From NCBI GenBank assembly GCA_910584585.1, contig CAJUBP010000041.1, positions 1 through 46,139 of the forward strand: DNA of 46,139 bases. The letters are read 5' to 3'. The DNA comes from an uncultured Lachnospiraceae bacterium. Its GTDB lineage: Bacteria; Bacillota; Clostridia; Lachnospirales; Lachnospiraceae. The translations under genes were made by a program, and so were the position numbers. This document shows, one piece after another, positions 25,330 to 32,792 of the stretch. Positions within the stretch are counted from its first letter, which is position 1; the number at the start of each line of letters is the position of its first letter. The notes below the pieces were generated by a model. That model saw only the letters and a list, made by a program, of their open reading frames with translations, did no database searches and was not told where the DNA came from.

Positions 25330-26358
25330 TTACAGGGGTTTTCCTGCCAGCACTTCTTTATAATCTTTATAGTTTTCTTCCAAAAGCGCAGGGGTGTCCA
25401 GTCCGTAGGGACAATGCGCTTTGCACTGGCCGCAGTGAATGCAGTCTTCTATTTTTTTCATTTTTTCCTGTACCTGGGGCGTAAGCTGCAGTTCCGAAGG
25501 AGAACGGCGCAGAAGCAGGGACATCCGGGCGCAGTTGTTGATTTCAATTCCGGCAGGGCAGGTGGAAACGCAGTAGCCGCAGCCCCGGCAGAAGTTTCCA
25601 GCAAGCTGCTCCCTGTCTTTGGCGATCAGATCAGAAAGTTCCGGCGTCATAGCGGGGGGATTGTCAATATAGCTTAAAAATTCGTCCAGTTCAGATTCCC
25701 GCTGAATGCCCCAGATGGGCAGCGCGTTTTCATACTGTGCCTGGAATGCGTAGGCCGCGGCAGAATTGGTAATCAGCCCGCCGGACATTGCTTTCATGGA
25801 AATAAAGCCGATGTTCTCCTGCTTGCAGCGGTTGACAATTTCGATGTCCTTTTCGGTGGCAAGGTAGCAGAAGGGGAACTGCAGAGTCTCGTAAAGTCCG
25901 CTGTCAATGGCTTCGTGGGCAACTTTCAGCTGGTGGTTGGTGATGCCGATGTGGCGGACTTTTCCCTGTTTTTTGGCCTCTTCCATGGCTTCGTACAGTC
26001 CGGTTCCGTCTCCCGGCTTGGGGCAGAAGGAGGGATTGTGGAACTGGTAGAGGTCAATGTAATCTGTCTTTAGAAACGTCAGGCTGGCGTCCAGATCCTT
26101 CCAGAAATCCTCGGCATTCTTTGCCATGGTTTTGGTGGCTATGTAAATGCTGCTTCGGACCGAAGAGAGGGCTTCTCCGATTTTGGCTTCGCTGTCAGTG
26201 TAGAACCGGGCAGTGTCAAAGAAGCGGATGCCGGCGTCGTAGGCCTTTTTCAATAATTTTCCGGCGTCTTTCGTGGAGATACGCTGGATGGGGAGGGCGC
26301 CGAAGCCGTTTTTGTTGACGGTAATTCCTGTTTTTCCAAGAGTAACGGTTGTGTTCAT
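25330..26358 (-). CDS. Aldo/keto reductase with ferredoxin domain
   Basis: A 342-residue fusion. The N-terminal (beta/alpha)8 aldo/keto reductase domain has the full catalytic tetrad Asp48, Tyr53, Lys76 and His107 (FDTARFY, ATKT, QFHN). The C-terminus has two 4Fe-4S motifs, CRGCGYCVSTCP and CIHCGQCKAHCPYGLD. This architecture is common in anaerobes; the carbonyl substrate is unknown, and ferredoxin may replace or share electrons with NAD(P)H. A ribosome site AAAGGGA precedes the start. It is transcribed towards the GNAT gene and lies downstream of the PadR operon on the same strand. Confidence 0.93.
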   Translation of the reverse strand: MNTTVTLGKTGITVNKNGFGALPIQRISTKDAGKLLKKAYDAGIRFFDTARFYTDSEAKIGEALSSVRSSIYIATKTMAKNAEDFWKDLDASLTFLKTDYIDLYQFHNPSFCPKPGDGTGLYEAMEEAKKQGKVRHIGITNHQLKVAHEAIDSGLYETLQFPFCYLATEKDIEIVNRCKQENIGFISMKAMSGGLITNSAAAYAFQAQYENALPIWGIQRESELDEFLSYIDNPPAMTPELSDLIAKDREQLAGNFCRGCGYCVSTCPAGIEINNCARMSLLLRRSPSELQLTPQVQEKMKKIEDCIHCGQCKAHCPYGLDTPALLEENYKDYKEVLAGKPL

Positions 26359-26423
26359 AGTTTTCTTTCCCTTTCTTTGATATAGTGGTTATGAGATTGC
26401 GCCGGAATTGCTGCATGTAATGG

Positions 26424-26702
26424 TTACATTGGCATGAAAGTACTCGTTGTTTTTTGAGATTTTGGCGCTTGTGGAAGCGGTTCTGCCGCTGCGTGTGGTT
26501 GTCCGGCAGTTTTTGTGTTGGAACGTGTATGAGAATTAAATTCTGTCAGAGTATATTCAATTGTTATTTCATCGTTCAAGTCAACTGTTTCAAAAGTCTT
26601 CGGATGATGGTAAAGGATAGATGGAGCTTGGCCGGCATGAGAGACAAAAAGGCTGCTGAACATGCAAATAACAGTAATCAGAGCAAAAAAACTTTTTTTC
26701 AT
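26424..26702 (-). CDS. Small secreted protein, third gene of PadR operon
   Basis: A 92-residue protein with a clear signal peptide (MKKSFFALITVICMFSSLFV, cleavage near SHA-GQ). The mature part is short and Thr/Glu-rich (NDEITIEYTLTEFN), with a proline-rich end. It may belong to the small DUF6147-type proteins that accompany PadR genes in Lachnospiraceae, but this is from memory and uncertain. AAAGGAGG lies before the ATG. It follows the DUF6120-like gene by 28 bases on the same strand. Confidence 0.65.
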   Translation of the reverse strand: MKKSFFALITVICMFSSLFVSHAGQAPSILYHHPKTFETVDLNDEITIEYTLTEFNSHTRSNTKTAGQPHAAAEPLPQAPKSQKTTSTFMPM

Positions 26703-26730
26703 GAAAAATTCCTCCTTTGAGCAGTGTGTG

Positions 26731-27126
26731 TTAATGTTCTATTTCCCAGGTTGTTTCTTCAATATAAATAGTATCCAGCTCTCTGGGTTCCCGGAGTTTT
26801 GCGTACAGAATGAAAATTGTTACAATGAGCAGAAGTATCAAAATGCCCCATCCGAATCTGGCAAGGATTTTCTTCCTGGATGTATAGGCAGTGAGTTCTT
26901 TCGCCGGAACGCTGTCCAGATAAAGCCGGGCCAGTTCTGCGGGGGTGCCGAAGTAGCCGATGATTTCCTCATATCCTGCAGAATTGTTTTCCAGAAGAAA
27001 CTGCCGGATATCCTTTTCCATATCCGCGGTGAAATTACTGCGGTAATTGCGGGGGCAGGCTAACAAACGTCTGGCGGTTCTTATGTAGCGTCTGACGGGT
27101 TTGCTGAAATTGTTGTTCATAATCAT
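26731..27126 (-). CDS. DUF6120-like membrane protein
   Basis: A 131-residue protein with a basic, helical cytoplasmic part (VRRYIRTARRLLACP, then FTADMEKDIRQFLLENN and YFGTPAELARLYLDSVP) and one membrane span near the C-terminus (GWGILILLLIVTIFILYA). The HAAS-like layout resembles membrane partners encoded next to PadR regulators, which often act as anti-sigma-like or sensor proteins. Its start overlaps the padR stop by four bases (ATGA), showing translational coupling. The specific function is unknown. Confidence 0.72.
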   Translation of the reverse strand: MIMNNNFSKPVRRYIRTARRLLACPRNYRSNFTADMEKDIRQFLLENNSAGYEEIIGYFGTPAELARLYLDSVPAKELTAYTSRKKILARFGWGILILLLIVTIFILYAKLREPRELDTIYIEETTWEIEH

Positions 27127-27506
27127 TCATCTCTCCTTATATAAATCATTTCATCAAGATCAAGCATAAGGTTGGCGGCGGTGGTAATTTCCCGGTATTT
27201 CCGTTTGATGTTAACCAGGTGTTCCCGTCCGCTTTCTGTAATATGAAAATAAATCCGTGTCCGGTTGTTGGTTACGGCGGTGCTTTCTTCGTCAATGCAG
27301 CCGGCGTTTTTCAGCCGGTAGATATAAGGATAGAGGGATTTATAAGAAAAGGAGCCGTTGCTGATGCGGCTGATTTCCTGCATAATCTCGTAAGTGTACA
27401 TGGGTTTTTGTTTCAGAAGGAACAGAACCAGCATTTCGCCCAGGCAGTTCTGCAGGCTTTCGGCGAAGCTGTCTTCTCTTCCAGTTATTTTGATTTTCCT
27501 GCTCAT
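27123..27506 (-). CDS. PadR family transcriptional regulator
   Basis: A 127-residue winged-helix repressor: LGEMLVLFLLKQKPMYTYEI, SFSYKSLYPYIYRLKNAGCI as the recognition helix region, a wing with TRIYFHITESGREHL, and a C-terminal helix for dimerisation. The start at 27506 follows GGGAGAG; the frame is open for 20 more codons upstream without a ribosome site. PadR proteins typically repress their own operon, here padR, the DUF6120-like gene and the small secreted protein. The inducer is unknown. Confidence 0.88.
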   Translation of the reverse strand: MSRKIKITGREDSFAESLQNCLGEMLVLFLLKQKPMYTYEIMQEISRISNGSFSYKSLYPYIYRLKNAGCIDEESTAVTNNRTRIYFHITESGREHLVNIKRKYREITTAANLMLDLDEMIYIRRDE

Positions 27507-27590
27507 AATGCTCTCCCGGCTGTGCGTACGGTTGGGGCGCAAAGCCTTGCGTCTGGGAATTGGCAAATAAATATGCTTGTGAACATAAAT

Positions 27591-27619
27591 ATCATACTAC
27601 GGGCAGTTTTAAAAGTAAA
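27591..27619 (-). promoter_or_regulatory. Promoter of the padR operon
   Basis: On the minus strand TTTACT (27619-27614), 17 bases, TATGAT (27596-27591). The leader to padR is about 85 bases. The remaining intergenic stretch to 27887 is AT-rich with no further gene; it must also hold the promoter for the divergent gene at 27888. Confidence 0.6.
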
Positions 27620-27887
27620 TAGTTTATAAAAAAAGTATTTAAGGAAGAAAAAAAGTATTTTTGGAAGAATCGATATTTTTTGAATATAGATGTAAAATAT
27701 ATGAAAAAATGGACGATATTAATGGTAATAGTTGGGGAAAAAGAAAATTTGGATAGAATCGGTGTACAGGATGATATGAGGTATATATTTTATTTATAAA
27801 GTATATAGAGAATCTGAAAGAGGAAGGGGGACAGGGGAGAAAACGATTAGACACACATAAGAAGCGCAAAGAAAGGAAGAAAAAGTT

Positions 27888-29081
27888 ATGAAGATGAAGC
27901 GTATTTTAAGTTTGACATTGGCGTTCAGTATGATGTTTACGATGCCTGTGATGGCGAAAGGGACATCAGCAGGAAAGGCGGAACAGGGCGACGGGGAGGT
28001 TACAGAACAGGAATCCTTTAAAGAGCAGAAGCCTGGGAAATTGAGTGAGGAAGAGTTTGAGGAAGTGTTCGGGAAGGAAAATTTGCAGGCGGCATCAGAA
28101 AACAGCGCTGGCAGGTCTGGGCAGAATAATACTCCAGAGACGGCATATCCTTACAGCAGTATTCCTACCATGTGCACAACGATTACAAATAATTCAGATT
28201 TATATAGACTTGAGCGTGTCTTAAAATTCATTCCCGCAATCTGCCGCCCCACTTCACACCAGATTTCATGCTGAATTTAGTCAATGTAGCCCGCTACACC
28301 TCCTAAATCCAGCATAAAATCTGATGTAAATTGGGACGACATCTTGCGGAAAGCAATTTTAAGACACGCTCTAGGGATGAAAAGCGGAACTCTTAATGAT
28401 CCGAAAGAAGAGCATTGGTATACAGTGGATTTGAAAGCGGGAACCAGATATTTTGTTGATATTAGGAATGTAGGAGAGACAAATTGCTATATTGAAGTGT
28501 ATTATAATGTAAATAATCAAAATCAGTATTTTTATACAACAAATCCAGAAGAAAATGATATATATGATTTAAAGCCGGAAAAATATTTGTACATGACAGC
28601 GCCAGTGACTGGCAAATATTATATAAAAATCGCCAGCAGTGATAATTGGGAACATTCATCGTCGTTTACAAAGAACTATTTCTTTTATGTAGGACCAGAA
28701 AATCAGACTTATACAATATCGGGATATCCAATTGGAGGAGTAAGTATTTTTGGAAGTGATAAAAAAAGTCTTTCTTTGGATTTATTCGGGGTTGTTCCTG
28801 AAAGTGCTACGATTGTAAATTTATCTATTAGCGATACATTTCCGTTGGGAAGCCCCTGTACGGATATAGAGAAAAGCATGCGTTATTTTGGGGGAAAGAC
28901 GTATTCTAATATTGGAGGTTCCAGTGAGATCTATGGTATGAGCGGCGTTAATTTGAGACAATCATGGAATGTTTATGTAAAATGCGGGCAGGGCAGCCAT
29001 GTTACGCAATGGGTTGGCAGGTTAAACTGTAAATTTAAATGTAAGATGGCGCCGCATCCGGGAAATGAATTGGATTTATAG
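27888..29081 (+). pseudogene. Secreted PPC-like protein gene split by a MITE
   Basis: The upstream part (27888-28211) encodes a signal peptide (MKMKRILSLTLAFSMMFTMP, cleavage near VMAKG), an acidic linker and the lead-in NNSDLYR. The downstream part (from 28374) continues with GMKSGTLNDPKEEHWYTVDL and a beta-rich domain like pre-peptidase C-terminal (PPC) modules, ending near KMAPHPGNELDL. Between them lies a 160-bp palindromic element that brings a TGA at 28272. Removing the element plus one TA rejoins codons as ...LYRLGMKSGT... in frame. The intact protein would be about 343 residues, exported, perhaps a surface-binding protein. Today a truncated protein of 128 residues is expected; a second start after the element (TTG 28344, inside the MITE) is unlikely to give an exported product. 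The ribosome site AAAGGAAG is good. Confidence 0.88.
28212..28371 (+). mobile_element. 160-bp palindromic MITE
   Basis: The ends are inverted copies of GAGCGTGTCTTAAAATT. The inverted repeat goes on imperfectly through the whole element to a central hairpin at 28286-28297 (GTAGC-CC-GCTAC). It encodes no protein. The flanks read TT on the left and TA on the right, fitting a TA target duplication with one later mutation, as in IS630/Tc1-mariner-type MITEs. A half copy occurs at 36052-36123. The full-length partner transposon is not in the window. Confidence 0.9.
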
Positions 29082-29132
29082 GCAAAGAGGGAATAGGATG
29101 CCATAAAAAATTGTCAGAAATGGGTGGATTTT

Positions 29133-29171
29133 ATCCTGACTATGAGAGACTTCCTTTTTCATAGTCAGGAT
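29133..29171. repeat. Perfect 13-bp hairpin in intergenic DNA
   Basis: Arms 29133-29145 and 29159-29171 flank a 13-base loop, in the 206-base gap after the split gene. No T tract follows on either strand, so it is not a standard terminator. Confidence 0.6.
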
Positions 29172-29287
29172 GACCATGCGGTCCGTCGCTTGGGGTGGTG
29201 AGGGTTTCAAATGATTTTTTCACTGTCAAATAATATTTTCTGTCAAATTATTTTTAGGCGGCCTCATAGTAAGGAAGGAGATGCAAG

Positions 29288-30136
29288 ATGGGCATAACAG
29301 GAATCGGAACAGTTCAGACTTACCGATATAATTTTAAGACAGGGAAACTCTCTAACAAGGACGGTTCAGAAAGTGAATTTACTTCCTTTTTTAACGAAGG
29401 ACTTTCCGGTGATTCCTCCAAAACATTAAATGGGTATGACTGGCAGGTAAGAGGAGGGATAAGGTATCTGACAGAAGACGAGTTTAAACTTGCAAGAGTC
29501 AGCGGCAATGGTCTTCCGGCATGGTATGATCCAAATATAGATGAATATGAATTTACATGTGAAGTGGTAAGCGGAGAGGAAACAGTATTTAGAGTGAATG
29601 GAAGAGATGAATTTCTTACTATGTATACGCCAGTCGAGTACACAGACGAAGAAATAGACGCATGGAGTCCTGTAGGAAAACCCTATAAGACCTATAAGCA
29701 CAAAGAATACGATCCCGCTACAAACAGCATGAACATTGCAGTAGGAGATATTTTTGATCTGGGAACCGGGTACAGGCTGAGAGTGTGGAAAGACCGGGTT
29801 TGTGTGGAGGGCCGGGGAAGCGGCGCCGGGAAAGAGAATGCGGAACGTCTGGCAGTGGCTCTGGATGATCTGATTCATTTTGCGGATCAGCAAAGTTCTG
29901 TCGTATTTGATATAAATGCGACGGTTGTGCTGAGGCTGCTTCGGGAGTTGGGAGTGGATACCAGCAGGGAATTCAACATCAACGGAACAAGGTGTATCGT
30001 GGAAGAGGGAGCAATCTATGAGGCGGGAAATAATAGCGGGGTTCCCAGCAGCATTCACCGCAAGGCGTTGGAAAGATATGAGGAACTGCTTGCAAAGCCG
30101 CTTTCAGAGAAAAAGGAATATCATACAACGGCTTAA
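29288..30136 (+). CDS. Unrecognised protein
   Basis: A 282-residue protein that I do not recognise. No signal peptide or membrane span is seen. The N-terminus GITGIGTVQTYRYNFKTGKL reads like a cytoplasmic or cell-surface-appendage-associated protein, and the middle is rich in acidic residues and aromatics. A segment around residues 155-210 (DIFDLGTGYRLRVWKDRVCV, then AVALDDLIHFADQQSS) looks like an independent alpha/beta part. AAGGAGATGCAAG precedes ATG. It has its own strong terminator 36 bases after the stop, so it is probably a single-gene unit. Confidence 0.7.
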   Translation: MGITGIGTVQTYRYNFKTGKLSNKDGSESEFTSFFNEGLSGDSSKTLNGYDWQVRGGIRYLTEDEFKLARVSGNGLPAWYDPNIDEYEFTCEVVSGEETVFRVNGRDEFLTMYTPVEYTDEEIDAWSPVGKPYKTYKHKEYDPATNSMNIAVGDIFDLGTGYRLRVWKDRVCVEGRGSGAGKENAERLAVALDDLIHFADQQSSVVFDINATVVLRLLRELGVDTSREFNINGTRCIVEEGAIYEAGNNSGVPSSIHRKALERYEELLAKPLSEKKEYHTTA

Positions 30137-30171
30137 GGGCTGCATAGGATGGAATGAAAAATAGAAATAGG

Positions 30172-30219
30172 AAGCCATTTTCCTGGAATATAAAAAATAT
30201 TCAGGAGATGGCTTTCTTT
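30172..30219 (+). terminator. Terminator of the gene at 29288
   Basis: Stem built of AAGCCAT/ATGGCTT plus inner CCTG/CAGG and GAATAT/ATATTC segments around an A-rich loop, followed by TTCTTT. Confidence 0.8.
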
Positions 30220-30232
30220 GCATCCCCGTAAA

Positions 30233-30455
30233 CCAAATGATTTGCCGATAGATTCCAGCGTTTTAAGAGTAATAAACACAAATCATTTGGCGAATAAGTA
30301 TGTCTGCGGGTAATAACAGTTCAGTCCAGGACTTTGCGCTTGCTGCAAAGTCCGTGAGAATGTGTAAATTATGTCAAAAAGGAATCTGCCCCTCGCCGAA
30401 GGTGACTTGGAATGGGCAGATTCTGTAACAGTGAAGCCGAAGGCTGAACTGTTAC
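30233..30455. other. Multi-hairpin intergenic element
   Basis: Several perfect inverted repeats are nested in 220 bases: 30233-30244 with 30279-30290 (12 bp); 30329-30337 with 30345-30353 (9 bp); 30382-30391 with 30414-30423 (10 bp); and 30425-30432 with 30448-30455 (8 bp plus inner AGCC/GGCT). In addition 30314-30324 can pair over 11 bp with 30444-30454, which excludes the last hairpin. No open frame covers it. It lies upstream of the promoter at 30485, so it may be a mobile repeat, an RNA or DNA structure, rather than a leader of the next gene. Confidence 0.65.
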
Positions 30456-30484
30456 TGCGGGTATCACTGACCGATAGAAATGAA

Positions 30485-30513
30485 TTGTGAAATAGAAGAG
30501 TATAGGGTATAAT
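30485..30513 (+). promoter_or_regulatory. Promoter of the first ATPase/nuclease gene
   Basis: TTGTGA (30485-30490), a 17-base spacer and TATAAT (30508-30513), 32 bases before the ATG at 30546. Confidence 0.72.
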
Positions 30514-30545
30514 TATGGAAAGTAGCAGGATACGGAGGTGTGCTG

Positions 30546-32237
30546 ATGAAGAAACCACTGCCGGTAGGCATTGATAATTTTGAAAAAATGAGAAAGGACG
30601 GTTATTACTATATTGACAAAACCATGCTGATTAAGGAATTGCTGGATTTAAAAGGAGAAGTGAATCTATTTACCCGTCCAAGGCGTTTTGGAAAAACCCT
30701 GAATCTGAGTATGCTCCGGTATTTTTTTGAAGATACGGGAGACGCAAAAAGGAACGCTCAGAATCAAACGCTTTTTCAGGGAATGAAGATTATGGAAGCA
30801 GGAGAAAGCTGCACGGATCAGATGGGAAAATATCCTGTGTTTGAACTGACATTGAAATCGGCAAAGCAGGAAGAATACGATACCGCTTATTATATGATAC
30901 AGACTGCCCTCAGCACAGAATTTGAAAGGCACAGGGAAGTTGTGGAACGAGGGAGAGAACGCCTCTCCCAGAGAGAATATGAGCAGTACGCCGCGATTGC
31001 GGATGGAAAGGCGGAAGAAAAGGCGGTAAGAAACGCCCTGCAGTTATTCTGCCAGTGCATGCGTAAGATTACCGGCAGGAATACGGTGATTCTGATTGAT
31101 GAATATGACGTGCCGCTGGAAAACGCGTATTTCAGAGGATTTTATGAGAAGATGGTGGGTTTTATCCGTTCCTTGTTTGAAGCGGCCTTGAAAACAAACC
31201 AGTATTTGCAGTTTGCCGTGATCACCGGATGCCTGCGGATTTCAAAGGAGAGTATATTTACTGGATTGAACCATCTGAAAATTATATCAATACTTGACAG
31301 AAGATATAGCGAACATTTTGGCTTTACAGAATCGGAAGTGCTGCAGATCATGAAGCATTATGGCATAGAGAGCCGTTTTGCGACAATCAAAGAATGGTAT
31401 GACGGATATATGTTCGGGAATACAGAGGTGTATAATCCGTGGAGCGTAATTAATTTTATCTATGATGTAAGCGCTGACATTAATGCGTTTCCCCGTCCTT
31501 ATTGGATCAATACCAGTTCCAATGATATTATTAAGGATTTGGTAGTGAGGGCGGACAGGGAGACGAAAGAGCAGATTGAGACGCTTTTAAACGGAGGAAC
31601 TTTAGACGTCCAGGTGCATGAAGAGATTACTTACGGGGATATGCGCGGCAATGGGGAAAATTTATGGAATTTCCTCTATTTTACGGGATATCTGACCAAG
31701 GAGAGCGAGTACTTGAAAGAGTCCTCCATTTTTCTGCGGGCCCGGATTCCCAACATAGAAGTGAAGACGATATATCAGAATACCATTTTAAACTGGACGA
31801 AAGCCATGATAAAGAAAGAAGATTTCCATGATTTGTACCGCGCGATGGAAGAGGGAAACGCTAAGAGGATGGCGGACATATTAAATGGACAGCTGTTCCG
31901 GACCATCAGCTTCTACGACAGCGCGGAAAATTTTTATCACGGTTTCCTGACAGGAATCTTAAGCCAGAGCCAGGATTATCTGGTGAGGTCCAACCGGGAA
32001 TCCGGAAACGGACGTTCCGATATTATGGTGAAGAGCCCGTCGCTGCGGGGCAGGTCGTTTATTCTGGAACTGAAGGTTTCGGACACAATCGATGATCTGG
32101 AAAGCGGCGCGGAGCAGGCCCTTAAGCAGATCTATGAGAAGAAGTACATGGAAGAGCTGAGAGCGGAAGGATATCGGAACATCGATTGCTATGGCGTATC
32201 ATTTTTCCGGAAAGACTGTGAGGTTCGGTTTGGATAA
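30546..32237 (+). CDS. AAA-ATPase-like / PD-(D/E)XK nuclease protein, copy 1
   Basis: A 563-residue protein of the AAA-ATPase_like (PF09820) plus DUF1703/PD-(D/E)XK (PF08011) architecture. N-terminal part: PVGIDNFEKM and a P-loop-like RPRRFGKT (Lys50, Thr51); Walker B VILIDEYDVPL follows near residue 185. C-terminal part: a nuclease-fold signature, Asp492 in GRSDIMV and Glu508-x-Lys510 in FILELKV. The family is greatly expanded in gut bacteria; its function is unknown, with roles in defence or mobile-element biology suggested by architecture only. GGAGG stands seven bases before ATG. From codon 52 to near the end its DNA matches the second copy almost perfectly. Confidence 0.9.
   Translation: MKKPLPVGIDNFEKMRKDGYYYIDKTMLIKELLDLKGEVNLFTRPRRFGKTLNLSMLRYFFEDTGDAKRNAQNQTLFQGMKIMEAGESCTDQMGKYPVFELTLKSAKQEEYDTAYYMIQTALSTEFERHREVVERGRERLSQREYEQYAAIADGKAEEKAVRNALQLFCQCMRKITGRNTVILIDEYDVPLENAYFRGFYEKMVGFIRSLFEAALKTNQYLQFAVITGCLRISKESIFTGLNHLKIISILDRRYSEHFGFTESEVLQIMKHYGIESRFATIKEWYDGYMFGNTEVYNPWSVINFIYDVSADINAFPRPYWINTSSNDIIKDLVVRADRETKEQIETLLNGGTLDVQVHEEITYGDMRGNGENLWNFLYFTGYLTKESEYLKESSIFLRARIPNIEVKTIYQNTILNWTKAMIKKEDFHDLYRAMEEGNAKRMADILNGQLFRTISFYDSAENFYHGFLTGILSQSQDYLVRSNRESGNGRSDIMVKSPSLRGRSFILELKVSDTIDDLESGAEQALKQIYEKKYMEELRAEGYRNIDCYGVSFFRKDCEVRFG
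30699..32229 (+). repeat. 1.53-kb direct repeat, copy 1
   Basis: 1531 bp that recur 2247 bases further on (32946-34476). The encoded proteins are identical over the segment; one base difference was noticed (C at 32182, T at 34429). Sequence diverges sharply at both edges. Confidence 0.93.
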
Positions 32238-32322
32238 TGAAGAGTATGCGCGGCAAAAATGGATTCCCCTGTGCTTTAGCGGGGAGGGGGCGTCAGCGGG
32301 CTGTGCAGGAAAGGAAAGACAA

Positions 32323-32712
32323 ATGGGTACAGCAGGAATGGAAACAGGAGCGGGAAAAAAGAAATCAGTTTGGATCGCAGCAGCAGTAATTCTTATTATA
32401 CTGTTGGGGATTATTTTCTTTGTGAATAGAAAAGGCAGTGAGGCGTCGGCAGCGGAGCTTTCTTTTACAGAGATGGAGCTGACAGATACAGGTTTTACTG
32501 CCAAAGCGGAATTTATGTCCAGCGGCAAGAGCTGTCGGAGATACAGTTATGTGATAGAGAAAGGGGTTTTGTATCTTACGGTATATGGCGGACTGGCAGG
32601 CGGCAGGTATTCGGACGGCAGTTTTACCGTTGACATTCAGGATGATCTGAAAGATGTTTTCACAGTCTGTCTCAAAGGCTGTGACGATACGGCTGTTTTG
32701 TATACCCGCTGA
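32323..32712 (+). CDS. Small membrane-anchored protein of unknown function
   Basis: A 129-residue protein from the ATG at 32323, which follows AGGAAAGG; the frame is open further upstream into the end of copy 1 but without a good start. A basic stretch (GKKKS) and one membrane span (VWIAAAVILIILLGIIFFV, about residues 15-33) are followed by an outer domain of about 90 residues (SFTEMELTDTGFTAKAEF, then YLTVYGGLAGGRYSDGSF) predicted to be beta-rich. Family unknown. It is caught between the two ATPase/nuclease copies and would be lost if they recombined. Confidence 0.68.
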   Translation: MGTAGMETGAGKKKSVWIAAAVILIILLGIIFFVNRKGSEASAAELSFTEMELTDTGFTAKAEFMSSGKSCRRYSYVIEKGVLYLTVYGGLAGGRYSDGSFTVDIQDDLKDVFTVCLKGCDDTAVLYTR

Positions 32713-32792
32713 AAGAGGCAGGACCACAGATGCAGCAGGAATTAGAGATGAATTGTGAAGTCAACAAGCGAGATTGGACGGAGGCGGCAGTG

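Noticed and set aside
27639..27869. Minus-strand 76-codon frame between padR and the split gene
   Set aside because: Low-complexity, AT-rich intergenic sequence without a ribosome site or family.
28344..29081. Separate gene starting after the MITE
   Set aside because: The only early starts lie inside the element, no ribosome site is visible, and the frame continues that of the upstream part.
29133..29171. Intrinsic terminator for the split gene
   Set aside because: The stem is perfect but no T tract follows on either strand, so it is listed only as a repeat.
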